Shown here: positions 1 to 8,419 of the stretch, piece by piece
Position numbering within the stretch: the first letter of the stretch is position 1
How the letters are laid out: the number at the start of each line of letters is the position of its first letter
Assembly: GCA_001556125.1 (NCBI GenBank)
Contig: LSIG01000046.1
Coordinates: 186,001 to 250,000, forward strand
DNA from: Rhizobiales bacterium CCH10-E5
GTDB taxonomy: Bacteria; Pseudomonadota; Alphaproteobacteria; Rhizobiales; Beijerinckiaceae
DNA length: 64,000 bases
Direction of reading: 5' to 3'
Translations under genes and position numbers: made by a program
Notes under the pieces: model-generated
What the model was told of the DNA's origin: nothing
Seen by the model: the letters and a program-made list of their open reading frames with translations, nothing else
The model's database searches: none

Positions 1-18
1 ACATTCCGGGGCCTCTGA
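1..18 (+). CDS. possible 3' end of an upstream gene
   Basis: Reading from base 1 gives five codons (TFRGL) and a TGA stop. This could be the tail of a gene entering from the left. In many Hyphomicrobiales the gene before pssA is psd (phosphatidylserine decarboxylase), but five residues cannot show identity. Confidence 0.25.
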   Translation, partial: TFRGL

Positions 19-79
19 CGGCATCCCGGCCCAGCGTGCTGCCTAGCCTCCGCTCGCAAAACCGCGTATCCCGGCTCGC

Positions 80-925
80 ATGAGCGACCTGTTTCCTCCC
101 TTCGAGCCCGAGCGCGTCGAATCGAAGCGCGCCCGCTTCAAGCCGATTCCGTTCCGGCTGATCGCGCCCAACGTCATCACCCTGCTGGCGCTCTGCCTGG
201 GGCTGACGGCGATGCGCCTCGTCGTCGAGGGCAAGCTCGAGCCGGCGACGATCTGCATCCTGATCGCGGCCGCATTGGACGGCGTCGACGGCCGGCTCGC
301 CCGCATGCTCAAGGGCACGTCGCGCTTCGGCGCAGAGCTGGATTCGCTCTCCGACTTCGTCAATTTCGGCGTCGCCACGGGCTATGTGCTGTGGATCTTC
401 GTCCTGCACGACCTGAAATCCTTCGGCTGGATCATCGTGCTGACGCTCGCCTGCGCCATGGCGCTGCGCCTGGCGCGCTTCAACGTCATGATCGACGATC
501 CCAACCGTCCGGAATGGCAGAAGAACTTCTTCGTCGGCATGCCGGCTCCGGCCGGCGCGATCACGGCCATGCTGCCGCTCTACCTGCATTTCATCGGCGT
601 GCCGGTGCAGGAATACGGCGCGGTGCCGGTCGGGCTCTACATCCTCTTCATCGCCTTCCTGACGATCTCGCGCATCCCCTGCTACGCCGGCAAGACGCTC
701 GGCACGCGCATCCCCCGCGACAAGGTGCTGCCGATTTTCGTCGCGGTCGTGGTCGTGGCGGGGCTGCTCTTCGCCTACCCGTTCGAGATGCTGGCGCTGG
801 TCGTGATCGCCTATCTCGCCCTGATCCCGCTCAGCGCCGCGCGCTATCGCCAACTGGATCGCGAGCACATGGCGTCGATCTCGGCCGCCCCGGCGCCGGC
901 GGAAGGGCAGCCCCCCGCGGCCTGA
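80..925 (+). CDS. pssA: CDP-diacylglycerol--serine O-phosphatidyltransferase
   Basis: Integral inner-membrane enzyme that makes phosphatidylserine from CDP-diacylglycerol and serine, the precursor of phosphatidylethanolamine. The 281-residue protein has the full CDP-alcohol phosphatidyltransferase motif D-x2-DG-x2-AR-x8-G-x3-D-x3-D, seen as D67, D70, G71, A74, R75, G84, D88 and D92. Several hydrophobic helices follow. The N-terminus (MSDLFPPFEPE) fits the short cytosolic leader of alphaproteobacterial PssA, which supports the ATG start although no strong ribosome binding site precedes it. The C-terminal tail is Ala/Pro-rich and probably disordered. The family assignment is firm. Confidence 0.95.
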   Translation: MSDLFPPFEPERVESKRARFKPIPFRLIAPNVITLLALCLGLTAMRLVVEGKLEPATICILIAAALDGVDGRLARMLKGTSRFGAELDSLSDFVNFGVATGYVLWIFVLHDLKSFGWIIVLTLACAMALRLARFNVMIDDPNRPEWQKNFFVGMPAPAGAITAMLPLYLHFIGVPVQEYGAVPVGLYILFIAFLTISRIPCYAGKTLGTRIPRDKVLPIFVAVVVVAGLLFAYPFEMLALVVIAYLALIPLSAARYRQLDREHMASISAAPAPAEGQPPAA

Positions 926-933
926 GCCGGATT

Positions 934-1323
934 TCAGCCGCGGCGGCGCGAGCGGCCCAGCCGGGCGGCGTTGGCGCTGGTGCGGCGGGAGAACGGCTCA
1001 AGCGTCGAATGGGCGATGTCGGCCGCCGCTTCTGCGAAGTTGACGCTGCCGGGCGGGCTGAGCATCAGGCCCCACCAGAACAGGGCGCCGGCCTGGCCTG
1101 CGGCGAAGCCGCTCTCCAGCACCGCCGTGACTTTCTCCGTGACGGCCTTGGCCGCTTCGCGCTGGCCACGCCGGTCGCCGAGCGCGCCCTGCATCAGGAT
1201 CGGCATTCGCATCGCGATCGTCAGGCCTGCATCGGCCTGCATCGTCGCCATCCGCGCGGCCAGCGCCTGCGCTGCTCCGCCCGCCGCGATCGCGGCGCGG
1301 GCCTTGCGTGGTGTCGGGGGCAT
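934..1323 (-). CDS. phasin-like hypothetical protein
   Basis: A 129-residue Ala-rich, predominantly helical protein, convergent with pssA and 8 bases from it. I chose the ATG at 1323 because GGAG lies about 10 bases upstream and because the sequence before it in the longer open frame is proline/arginine-rich and unlike the rest. The body (AVTEKVTAVLESGFAAGQAG followed by a helix ending in RRTSANAARLGRSRRR) resembles small phasin-type proteins that coat polyhydroxyalkanoate granules. This is a resemblance of composition and helix pattern only. No other PHA gene is nearby. Confidence 0.6.
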   Translation of the reverse strand: MPPTPRKARAAIAAGGAAQALAARMATMQADAGLTIAMRMPILMQGALGDRRGQREAAKAVTEKVTAVLESGFAAGQAGALFWWGLMLSPPGSVNFAEAAADIAHSTLEPFSRRTSANAARLGRSRRRG

Positions 1324-1613
1324 GGGGGGAAGACTCCGGAACTGGCTGCGCGGATCGCCCTGAACCCAACGCGGGGCGGGCCTTGATGATCCAGCGACCC
1401 GTGACTGTGCGCCCGCCGTCGGCGACATGCAATCGCACAGAGGGCGATGGTCTGCATCAAATATGCGCACAGGGAATGGTGTGGCCAAAATCGGGGCAGT
1501 GAGGCGCGTCCGACGCGGGGCGAAGAAGGGCGGATTTATCCGCCATCAAAAATGCTCTAGAGCCATGGCAGTGCCGCGCGGCGCCCGGTCCGCGCCCAAC
1601 CGGTTGGTTTCCC

Positions 1614-2264
1614 TTGAATCTTTTCGCCGCTCCCAAACATCCCGGCTGGCGCCCGATGCTGGTCCTGGCCTCGGCCTCGCCGCGCCGGCTCGCTTTGCTC
1701 GAACAGGTCGGCCTCAAGCCCGATGCGCTGCTGCCGGCCGATCTCGACGAGACACCGCTGAAAGGCGAGCGTCCGCGCGATCTTTCGCGCCGTCTCGCAC
1801 GCGAGAAGGCCCAAGCCGCCCGCATCGGCGCCGCCGCACGGCCGGACCTCGAAGGCTGCTACATCGTCGCGGCCGACACCGTCGTCGCGGTCGGTCGCCG
1901 CATCCTGCCCAAGGCCGAGATCGTCGACGAGGCCGCCGCCTGCCTGCGCCTGCTCTCGGGCCGCGCCCACCGGGTCTACACCTCGGTCGCCCTGGTGACG
2001 CCGGGCGGGGCGGTGCGCGAGCGCGTCGTCGAGACGCGGCTGCGCTTCAAGCGGCTGTCGACCGAGGACATCGAGACCTATCTCGCCTCGGGCGAGTGGC
2101 GCGGCAAGGCCGGCGGCTATGCCATCCAGGGTATCGCCGGCTCCTTCGTCGTCAAACTCGTCGGTTCCTACAGCGCCGTCGTCGGTCTGCCCCTGCACGA
2201 AACCGTCAACCTGCTGGGCGGCGAGGGCTTTCCGGTCCGCTTCGGCTGGATGAATGTCGGCTGA
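1614..2264 (+). CDS. maf: Maf-family nucleoside triphosphate pyrophosphatase
   Basis: House-cleaning pyrophosphatase that hydrolyses non-canonical or excess nucleoside triphosphates to monophosphates; Maf proteins are also linked to septum formation. Family hallmarks are the N-terminal LASASPRR loop, the catalytic AADTVV segment, and GGYAIQG near the C-terminus, which points to the YhdE-type dTTP/UTP-preferring branch. The open frame begins at TTG 1614 (216 residues). ATG 1656, giving [11 protein letters not shown], is an equally good or better start and would make a 202-residue protein of normal family length. The gene is monocistronic here, followed by an AT-rich gap. Confidence 0.9.
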   Translation: MNLFAAPKHPGWRPMLVLASASPRRLALLEQVGLKPDALLPADLDETPLKGERPRDLSRRLAREKAQAARIGAAARPDLEGCYIVAADTVVAVGRRILPKAEIVDEAAACLRLLSGRAHRVYTSVALVTPGGAVRERVVETRLRFKRLSTEDIETYLASGEWRGKAGGYAIQGIAGSFVVKLVGSYSAVVGLPLHETVNLLGGEGFPVRFGWMNVG

Positions 2265-2279
2265 ACCCCGGCCGGGAGC

Positions 2280-2430
2280 TGCCGCAGGGGAGAGTGTCAG
2301 CAGCATTTGACGGTAGCAGTGTAAAATTGAATAGACGCTATGTAAATTTGAGATGACGTAATGGAATGCACGTTTGTTAGTGTCTAAAATTTCGATTTAA
2401 TCATTTATTAGTGTTTTCTTATTGTAATCT
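2280..2430. other. AT-rich intergenic island upstream of the chemoreceptor gene
   Basis: About 150 bases between maf and the globin-coupled chemoreceptor are strikingly AT-rich in a GC-rich chromosome, with runs such as aaatttgagatgacgtaa and tttcttattgtaatc. No ORF or RNA is evident. It may hold the receptor promoter or be a junction of acquired DNA. Confidence 0.5.
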
Positions 2431-2527
2431 GTCGGCTGGCGGGTGTTGCCTGCTGGCGCCGGCGCGCGTGCAGCGGCCGTTCGCCCCAAACTATGCCAGA
2501 TAATTCTCGTTCCCTGGAGGAGCCCCT

Positions 2528-4165
2528 GTGACGTCGCCCATTCACGACCGCCTGGACTTTCTGCAGATCGACCAGAAGACGAAAGACGACGTCAAGCGCC
2601 TGAAGCCCATCGTGGCCGCCCAGATGCCGGTCGCTCTGGCGCGCTTTTACGAACACATCAAGCGGTATCCCGAGACGCGCAAGTTCTTCTCCTCGGAAAC
2701 CATGATGAAGTCGGCGCGGGATCGCCAGATCTCGCATTGGGACATTATCGTCGAGGGCGAATTCGGCGACGATTACTATCGGCGCGTCTCCACCGTTGGT
2801 CAGACCCATGCCCGCATCGGCCTTGAACCCCGTTGGTATATCGGCGGCTATGCGCTGGTCCTCGAGGATCTGATCCGTGCCGCCATCTCCGCCCAGAGCC
2901 GTCGCAAGGGCTGGTTCGGAGGCGGCGACGACAGCGACCAACTCGCCGATTCGCTGGCCAGCCTGAGCAAGGTGGTTCTGCTCGATATCGAACTGGCGGT
3001 CAGCGTCTATTTCGAGGCCGCCGAGAAGGCGCGGCTCGAAGCCGAGGCCAAGCAGGCCGAAGTCGCGGCGGAGGCGATCCGCACCTCCCAGCAGGAGGTC
3101 GTTGGTCTTTTCGGCGACGCGTTCGACAGGCTCGCCGCCGGCGATCTCGGCGTCCGCATCGATCGCGCGGTGCCGACGATCTTCGAAGGCATGAAGGACA
3201 ACTTCAACCACACCGTCGAGACGCTCGCGCGCACCATGACGACGATCAAGGCGGCGTCCGCCGAAGCGCAGGCCAAGTCGGCCGACATCAAGTCCGGCGC
3301 CCATGACCTGTCCTCGCGCACCGAGCAGCAGGCCTCGGCCCTGGAGGAGACGGCGGCGACGAGCGAGGAGATGGCGGCTTCCGTCAAGGCCTCCGCCCAG
3401 GCGGCCCGGCAGGCGGCCGACCTCGCCGCTCGCGCCATGTCGAGCGCCCGCTCCGGCGGCGAGATCGCAACCCAGGCGGTCGAGGCGATGGGGATGATCG
3501 AGGACGCCTCGCACAAGATCTCCGACATCATCCGCGTGATCGACGACATCGCCTTCCAGACCAACCTTCTGGCGCTCAACGCAGCGGTCGAGGCCGCCCG
3601 CGCCGGCGAGGCGGGTCGCGGCTTCGCGGTTGTCGCCAGCGAGGTCCGCACTTTGGCGCAACGGTCGGGCGAGGCCGCCAAGGACATTGCCGCTCTGATC
3701 GCCTCGTCGAACGTCCAGGTTCAGCAGGGCGTCTCGCTGGTGCGCCGGGCGGGCGACGCGCTCACCCAGATCGTGGTCGATTCGGGCGCCGTCTCGGACA
3801 CGATCGTCGAGATCTCGGCCGCCGCCGCGCAGCAGGCCACGGGCGTCGACGAGATGAGCCAGGCCGTCGCGCAACTCGACCAGATGACGCAGCAGAACGC
3901 CTCGCTCGCCGAGCAGAGCGCCGCTTCCGCCGGTTCGCTCTTCGCGAAGATCGGCGAGCTCAATGAACTGGTCGCTGCCTTCCGCACCAGTCACCAGGCC
4001 GGTCTCGCGGTCATCGCGCGGTCGGGAGGCGATGGCAGAAGCGGCGCCCCGGCCTCCGAGCCCGAGCGACTGCGCAAACTCGCGGCGGCGGCTTTCGCCC
4101 CGACGAGGGCGGCGAAGCAGGTCGTCAACGGCGCCCCGCAGGCGAGCGGCTGGGACGAGTTCTAG
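2528..4165 (+). CDS. globin-coupled methyl-accepting chemotaxis protein (HemAT-like aerotaxis sensor)
   Basis: Soluble heme-based oxygen sensor signalling to the chemotaxis kinase. Residues 1-155 are a protoglobin domain with the proximal heme histidine at H94 in GQTHARIGLEPRWYIGGY. A helical linker (about 165-215) with HAMP-like character follows, then a cytoplasmic MCP signalling domain whose hairpin tip reads IDDIAFQTNLLALNAAVEAA. No transmembrane segment is present. The protein ends in GWDEF, matching the xWxxF pentapeptide that tethers CheR/CheB in other receptors. The GTG start is supported by CTGGAGG seven bases upstream. No che genes are in the window, so it must signal to a distant array. 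Confidence 0.93.
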   Translation: MTSPIHDRLDFLQIDQKTKDDVKRLKPIVAAQMPVALARFYEHIKRYPETRKFFSSETMMKSARDRQISHWDIIVEGEFGDDYYRRVSTVGQTHARIGLEPRWYIGGYALVLEDLIRAAISAQSRRKGWFGGGDDSDQLADSLASLSKVVLLDIELAVSVYFEAAEKARLEAEAKQAEVAAEAIRTSQQEVVGLFGDAFDRLAAGDLGVRIDRAVPTIFEGMKDNFNHTVETLARTMTTIKAASAEAQAKSADIKSGAHDLSSRTEQQASALEETAATSEEMAASVKASAQAARQAADLAARAMSSARSGGEIATQAVEAMGMIEDASHKISDIIRVIDDIAFQTNLLALNAAVEAARAGEAGRGFAVVASEVRTLAQRSGEAAKDIAALIASSNVQVQQGVSLVRRAGDALTQIVVDSGAVSDTIVEISAAAAQQATGVDEMSQAVAQLDQMTQQNASLAEQSAASAGSLFAKIGELNELVAAFRTSHQAGLAVIARSGGDGRSGAPASEPERLRKLAAAAFAPTRAAKQVVNGAPQASGWDEF

Positions 4166-4174
4166 GGCTCCTCG

Positions 4175-5182
4175 TCAGAACACCGCGTGGTCGCCGCGCT
4201 CCGGCGCGGCGGCTCCGCTGAGAACGGCGCGGTAGAAGTCGAACAGCGTATCCGTGCCGGTCGAGGGCGTCGCCGTCGCATCGTAGCGGCCCGTCTGCGG
4301 GTCAAGCACCAGCATCGACTCGGTGGCGTAGTAGCGGCCGATCCGGGCCAGTTCGGCCTTGGCGGCAAGGGGCGGGATCACCCGGCCCGCGAGGTTCAAT
4401 CCCGCGATGATCGCATCGAGCAGCGCGACGGGGACATGGCGGAAGCGGGGCGGGCGGCCGAGCAGCGCAAACAGCGCCTCGCCCTGCTGCAGGGGCGTGA
4501 TCGCCTCGCCCGGCCCCCCGATCGGCAGGATGCGGTTCCACCGGCTCTCGTCATCGAGGCAGGCAGCGATGAAATCCGCGAGGTCGCGGTCGCTGATCGG
4601 CTTGCAGGCGGTCAGGCGCCCGTCGCCGAAGAGCAGGAAGGGCTTGCCCGCTCGCACGCGCCCGATCTGCCCCGAGAGCGACTTGAAGAAGGCGGTCGGC
4701 CGGACGATCGAGTAGCGCAGCCCCGAGGCGGTCAGCGCCGCCTCGAAGGCGAGCTTCGCCTGCTGGAAGGCCAGAAGCGGCCTCTGAACGCAGATGGCGG
4801 ACAGCAGCACGAAATGCGTGACGCCCGCCTGCCGGGCAGCCTCCAGCAGGGTCAGATGCGCCCCGTGATCGACGGCCCAGGCGTCGGCGGGCGCGCCCGT
4901 GCGCGACGCCATGCAGGACACCAGCGCGTCGAAACGCTCTCCCGCGAACACGTCGCGCATCAGTGCTGCGAGGTCCGACGGATCGACCACCCGAATCGCT
5001 GCGCCGGGAGGAGGTTCGGTCCGTCCCGGTGGGCCGGGCCGCACGACACAGACCACCTCATGCCCCCTGCCCAGCAGCGCCGCTGCCGTGGCCCGGCCGA
5101 TCGTCCCGGTCGCGCCGACGAGACAAACCCGTTGGCGCCCTCTCGCAGGCGGCTCGTCCGGGGCGCGATCGGCGGGCGACAT
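4175..5182 (-). CDS. bciA: NAD(P)H-dependent 8-vinyl reductase of the BciA family
   Basis: Atypical short-chain dehydrogenase, 335 residues, closely matching BciA, the enzyme that reduces the C8 vinyl group of divinyl (proto)chlorophyllide in bacteriochlorophyll synthesis. The N-terminal nucleotide-binding loop is GATGTIG (residues 23-29). The body carries the conserved family strings VRPTAFFKSLSGQ, FGDGRLTACKPISD, IGRYYATESML and a terminal DHAVF. I chose ATG 5182 (MSPADRAP) because the open frame upstream of it is low-complexity and lies in the promoter region shared with the next SDR. It is convergent with the chemoreceptor gene, 9 bases away. No other bch, puf or crt gene is in the window, so it is an orphan here. 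Confidence 0.85.
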   Translation of the reverse strand: MSPADRAPDEPPARGRQRVCLVGATGTIGRATAAALLGRGHEVVCVVRPGPPGRTEPPPGAAIRVVDPSDLAALMRDVFAGERFDALVSCMASRTGAPADAWAVDHGAHLTLLEAARQAGVTHFVLLSAICVQRPLLAFQQAKLAFEAALTASGLRYSIVRPTAFFKSLSGQIGRVRAGKPFLLFGDGRLTACKPISDRDLADFIAACLDDESRWNRILPIGGPGEAITPLQQGEALFALLGRPPRFRHVPVALLDAIIAGLNLAGRVIPPLAAKAELARIGRYYATESMLVLDPQTGRYDATATPSTGTDTLFDFYRAVLSGAAAPERGDHAVF

Positions 5183-5378
5183 GGGCTTCGGCGTGTCCTT
5201 CGCTGCGCTCGCCTGGGGCGGGCACAGACAAGTTCGGGCTGTCCGGATCAGACCCCCGGCTGCACGCTCTGACAAGTGCTCGCGAACGGCGCGTCTTGCA
5301 CCGCAGGCCCCGAGCCCTGATCCTGCAGCCATGAGCAGCGCGCCGGCCTCACAAGGCGTGCCATAGGGAGGAACGCGC

Positions 5379-6200
5379 ATGTCGGGACGTTTGAGGGGCA
5401 AGGTCGCGATCGTGGCCGGGGCGGGGTCGATCGGGCCGGGCTGGGGCAATGGCAAGGCCACCGCCACCGTCTTCGCCCGCGAGGGCGCCAAGGTGATCTG
5501 CGCCGACATCAACCGCGACGCCGCGGAGGAGACGGCGGCGATCATCCAGAACGAGGGCGGCCAGGCCTTCGCTGTCCAGGCCGATGTCACCAAGGCCGAA
5601 CAGGTCGCCGATCTCGTCGCGCGGACGCTCGGCCGCTATGGCCGCATCGACATCCTCGACAACAATGTCGGTATCGCCGAGGTCGGCGGTGTCGTCGACC
5701 TGCCGGAGGAGGTCTGGGACCGCGTCTTCAGGGTGAACCTCACCGGCGCCTTTCTGGCGATGAAGCATGTCATCCCCGTCATGCTGCGCCAGTTCGAGGA
5801 GAGCGGGCAGGGCGGTTCGATCATCAACATCTCGTCGATCGCCTCGATCCGCCACACCGGCGTGCCCTATGCCAGCTATTCCGCCACCAAGGCGGCCCTG
5901 AACCAGCTGACACGGACAACGGCCGTCCAATACGCGCCGCAGAAGATCCGGGTGAACACGATCCTGCCCGGCCTGATGAAGACGCCGATGGTCGCGCACT
6001 CCGCCGGTCTCGCCCAGGCCTATGGCGAGGGTGATGTCGAGGCGATGTGGGCGGCGCGTGACGCGCAGGTGCCGATGGGCCATATGGGCGAGGCCTGGGA
6101 TGTCGCCTACGCGGCCCTGTTCCTGGCGAGCGACGAAGCGCGCTATGTCACCGGCCTCGACATGGTCGTCGATGGAGGGATTACGCTCAAATATGGCTGA
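5379..6200 (+). CDS. short-chain dehydrogenase/reductase (SDR)
   Basis: A 273-residue classical SDR, probably a cytosolic NAD(P)-dependent alcohol or sugar dehydrogenase. The cofactor loop is the unusual long form [14 protein letters not shown] in place of TGxxxGIG. The NNAG motif is NNVG, and the catalytic Ser-Tyr-Lys is present (ISSIAS, then [10 protein letters not shown]). It is paralogous to the SDR at 8420, which has the same loop. Its TGA stop overlaps the start of yacG by 8 bases, so the two are probably co-transcribed and translationally coupled. ATG 5379 has GGGAGG about 7 bases upstream. Substrate unknown. Confidence 0.88.
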   Translation: MSGRLRGKVAIVAGAGSIGPGWGNGKATATVFAREGAKVICADINRDAAEETAAIIQNEGGQAFAVQADVTKAEQVADLVARTLGRYGRIDILDNNVGIAEVGGVVDLPEEVWDRVFRVNLTGAFLAMKHVIPVMLRQFEESGQGGSIINISSIASIRHTGVPYASYSATKAALNQLTRTTAVQYAPQKIRVNTILPGLMKTPMVAHSAGLAQAYGEGDVEAMWAARDAQVPMGHMGEAWDVAYAALFLASDEARYVTGLDMVVDGGITLKYG

Positions 6201-6426
6201 CAACGAGAACACGCCGCCGGCGATCCAACCGCCGCCGGCGAAGCCGCTCAAGCCCTGCGCCATCTGCGGCAAGCCGGCGCAGCCGCGCTACAAGCCGTTC
6301 TGTTCGGCGCGCTGCGCCGACATCGATCTCGGGCGCTGGCTGAAGGGAAGCTATGTGATTCCTGGCGCGCCGCTCGAACTCGACGAGAACGGCCCGTCGT
6401 CGCGAGAGCGTGACGACGACGCCTGA
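6193..6426 (+). CDS. yacG: DNA gyrase inhibitor YacG, zinc protein
   Basis: Small (77-residue) zinc-binding protein of the YacG family, which binds GyrB and inhibits DNA gyrase in other bacteria. The four zinc-binding cysteines lie in [20 protein letters not shown], followed by the conserved [14 protein letters not shown] proline-rich N-terminus and acidic C-terminus flank it, which is normal for the family. It overlaps the preceding SDR gene by 8 bases, an unusual partner, since in many Hyphomicrobiales yacG follows maf directly. Confidence 0.95.
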   Translation: MADNENTPPAIQPPPAKPLKPCAICGKPAQPRYKPFCSARCADIDLGRWLKGSYVIPGAPLELDENGPSSRERDDDA

Positions 6427-6542
6427 GGCGCGACGTCGCGCCGCGGCGCGTTTCAGCCGCCATTCATCCGGCTTGCGCTACGAAAGGCACAACGGCCATC
6501 CCCGCAGCCACCGCGTGCGGATGGGCCACGCCAGGAGACTGC

Positions 6543-6992
6543 ATGATGATGTCCAAGCTCGTCCGGATCGTCCTCGCCGGTGCGCTTCTGCTCGGCGCCC
6601 TGCCGGCGGGCGCGCAGGTCTACGATCCCTTCGCCAGCATCCGTCCGGGTGGCGGACGCGAAGCGCCGCCCCCGCCGCCCCCGTCGCAGCGCCAGTGGCA
6701 GCAGCAGGCCCAGCCCGATGGCCGCTACGACCGCGACGATGATCGCCGGAGATATGACCGTGGCTACGACCGGGGTTACGATCGCGGCTATGACCGGGGC
6801 TATGATCGCGGTCCTCGCTATTATGACGACCGTCCCCGTTATTACGAAGAGCGTCCGCGCTATCGCGAGGGCGGTCGCGGCGGCGCGTTCTGCGTGACCT
6901 CACGCGGCTCTTGCCCGGTCCCGCCGGCCCCGCGCGGCGCACCTTGCCGCTGCAACATCGACGGCCTGGACAAGCGCGGGGTCATCCAGTAG
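6543..6992 (+). CDS. secreted Tyr/Asp/Arg/Gly-repeat protein
   Basis: A 149-residue protein with a clear Sec signal peptide (positively charged start, hydrophobic LAGALLLGALPAG, cleavage likely after GAQ or nearby). A proline-rich stretch and a low-complexity region follow, containing five perfect YDRG tetrapeptides (about residues 71-90) and then YY/RPRYYEE motifs. A short C-terminal domain has four cysteines (FCVTSRGSCPV, PCRCNIDG) that probably form disulfides in the periplasm. Function unknown; similar RYD-rich exported proteins are common in Hyphomicrobiales. AGGAGA precedes the first ATG; M2 or M3 could also be the start. Confidence 0.8.
   Translation: MMMSKLVRIVLAGALLLGALPAGAQVYDPFASIRPGGGREAPPPPPPSQRQWQQQAQPDGRYDRDDDRRRYDRGYDRGYDRGYDRGYDRGPRYYDDRPRYYEERPRYREGGRGGAFCVTSRGSCPVPPAPRGAPCRCNIDGLDKRGVIQ
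6753..6812 (+). repeat. five tandem 12-bp units encoding YDRG
   Basis: Five consecutive 12-base units encode Tyr-Asp-Arg-Gly. They vary at third codon positions (tat/tac, cgt/cgg/cgc), so the peptide repeat is more conserved than the DNA, which suggests selection on the protein sequence. Confidence 0.85.
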
Positions 6993-7006
6993 CCGCCGGC
7001 CTCATC

Positions 7007-7285
7007 GTGTCGAGATACACCGACGAACTCGACGCGGTGATCGCTGCGGAGCAGCGGCTGCGCGGCGAGATCGCCGGCGTCATCGCCCGGGAGGAGGGCG
7101 CCAGCGCGGCCTCAGCCCGTCATCTCGCGGCCGCCGATGCGGCGATCGACGCCTGGGCCGAGGAGGGCGAGGAGGCGCTGGACCAGCGCGCCTTTCGTCC
7201 CCTGACGCCGTTGCAGGAGTTGCTGGCCGAGCATCGCACCCTCCTCGAGCGCATTGCCGACATCCAGGACCGGCGCCTGTCCTGA
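7007..7285 (+). CDS. small helical hypothetical protein
   Basis: A 92-residue acidic, Ala/Glu-rich, probably all-helical protein beginning VSRYTDELDAVIAAEQRLR. I chose the GTG at 7007 because codons upstream in the same frame overlap the C-terminus of the secreted repeat protein in another frame and look random. It starts 14 bases after that gene and may be translated from the same message. No recognisable domain, signal peptide or cysteine. Function unknown. Confidence 0.6.
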   Translation: MSRYTDELDAVIAAEQRLRGEIAGVIAREEGASAASARHLAAADAAIDAWAEEGEEALDQRAFRPLTPLQELLAEHRTLLERIADIQDRRLS

Positions 7286-7304
7286 TCCGGCCGTCGCTGC
7301 GGGG

Positions 7305-8177
7305 TCAGGCGCGCATCGTCTCCTCGATCCAGCTGGCCAGACGCTTTACGTCGGGCCGGCTGCGCAGATGCGGCGCGATCCAGAGATTGAGCTCGTGCGG
7401 CCCGTCGACGAAGCCGAAGGGCGCGACGAGATGGCCGCGCGCAATCTCGCCTTCGACCAGAATCTCAGGGGCGATCGCGACACCGAGCCCGCAGGCCGCC
7501 GCCTGGTTCTGCAGGTAGAAATGCTCGAAGCTGTCCTGCGGCTGCAGGGCCTCGCCGCGATAGCCGAAGGCGTCCATCCATTCCCGCCAGGCATGGACTC
7601 GCGTCGCCGTCCCGAGGAGCCTCGCCTGCGCCAAGTCTGCGGGCTGCTTCAGCCCGAGCCGCTGCGCATAATCCGGGTGGCAGACCGGGCCGACGCGCTC
7701 ACGCAGCAGCGGCCGGATGATCACGTCCTGCGGCGCCTTGAACATCGTCGAGCGGATGGCGAGGCTGATCTCGTCGCGCAGGAAGTCGACCTCGCCATAG
7801 TTGAGGTTCAGCCGGATCTCGACATCCGGATTGGCGCGCTTGAACGCGCCGAGCCGGGGAATCAGCCAGTGCATGCTGATCGTGGCCGAGCAGGAAAGGG
7901 TGAGGGGCAGGGGTGCCAGCGCCGCCACGCCCTGCTGCATGCGCGCAAAGGCGTCCCCCAGCGTTGCGGCGAGCTGCCCGCCCTGCTGCGTCGGCTCGAC
8001 CGACTTCGGCAGGCGCTTCAGAAGCGGCACGCCGAACTCGGCTTCCAGGCTGCGGACATGCCGGCTGATCGCGCCGTGTGTGACGCCCAGTTCGGCTGCG
8101 GCGGCGGACATGCTGTTGAGCCGCGCCGTCGCTTCGAAGGCGCGCAGCGCATTGAGAGGGAGGCGGGGAGATGCCAT
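7305..8177 (-). CDS. LysR-family transcriptional regulator (GcvA-like)
   Basis: A 290-residue LysR regulator. The N-terminal winged helix (LPLNALRAFEATARLNSMSA, then ELGVTHGAISRHVRSLE) is typical of the GcvA branch. The C-terminal periplasmic-binding-like domain is complete. It is transcribed divergently from the SDR/RuBisCO-like/DUF1537/TRAP operon that starts at 8420, with a 242-base shared control region. That arrangement makes it the likely regulator of the operon, with an intermediate of the sugar-acid pathway as probable inducer. The target is inferred from position only. Confidence 0.92.
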   Translation of the reverse strand: MASPRLPLNALRAFEATARLNSMSAAAAELGVTHGAISRHVRSLEAEFGVPLLKRLPKSVEPTQQGGQLAATLGDAFARMQQGVAALAPLPLTLSCSATISMHWLIPRLGAFKRANPDVEIRLNLNYGEVDFLRDEISLAIRSTMFKAPQDVIIRPLLRERVGPVCHPDYAQRLGLKQPADLAQARLLGTATRVHAWREWMDAFGYRGEALQPQDSFEHFYLQNQAAACGLGVAIAPEILVEGEIARGHLVAPFGFVDGPHELNLWIAPHLRSRPDVKRLASWIEETMRA

Positions 8178-8419
8178 CGGGGAGGGGCCTTCTGCTGTGA
8201 GAAAACCTTACAGCAGCCGGCGTCGAATTGGGATGTCGTTCTCGCCGCCTCGTGTCTTAGCCTGTGATCAACGAGACGAACGAGCAGGGTCGGAAGACGC
8301 GAGGAGAGGGAGCGCCCCGACGGCGTGACCAAGCGAACGTCAGACGCCCGCCAAGAGGAAACGCCGATGAGTCCAGGCTCCGCATCCGCGGTGGCGTGGG
8401 ACTGCGGCTGGAGGCGCGC

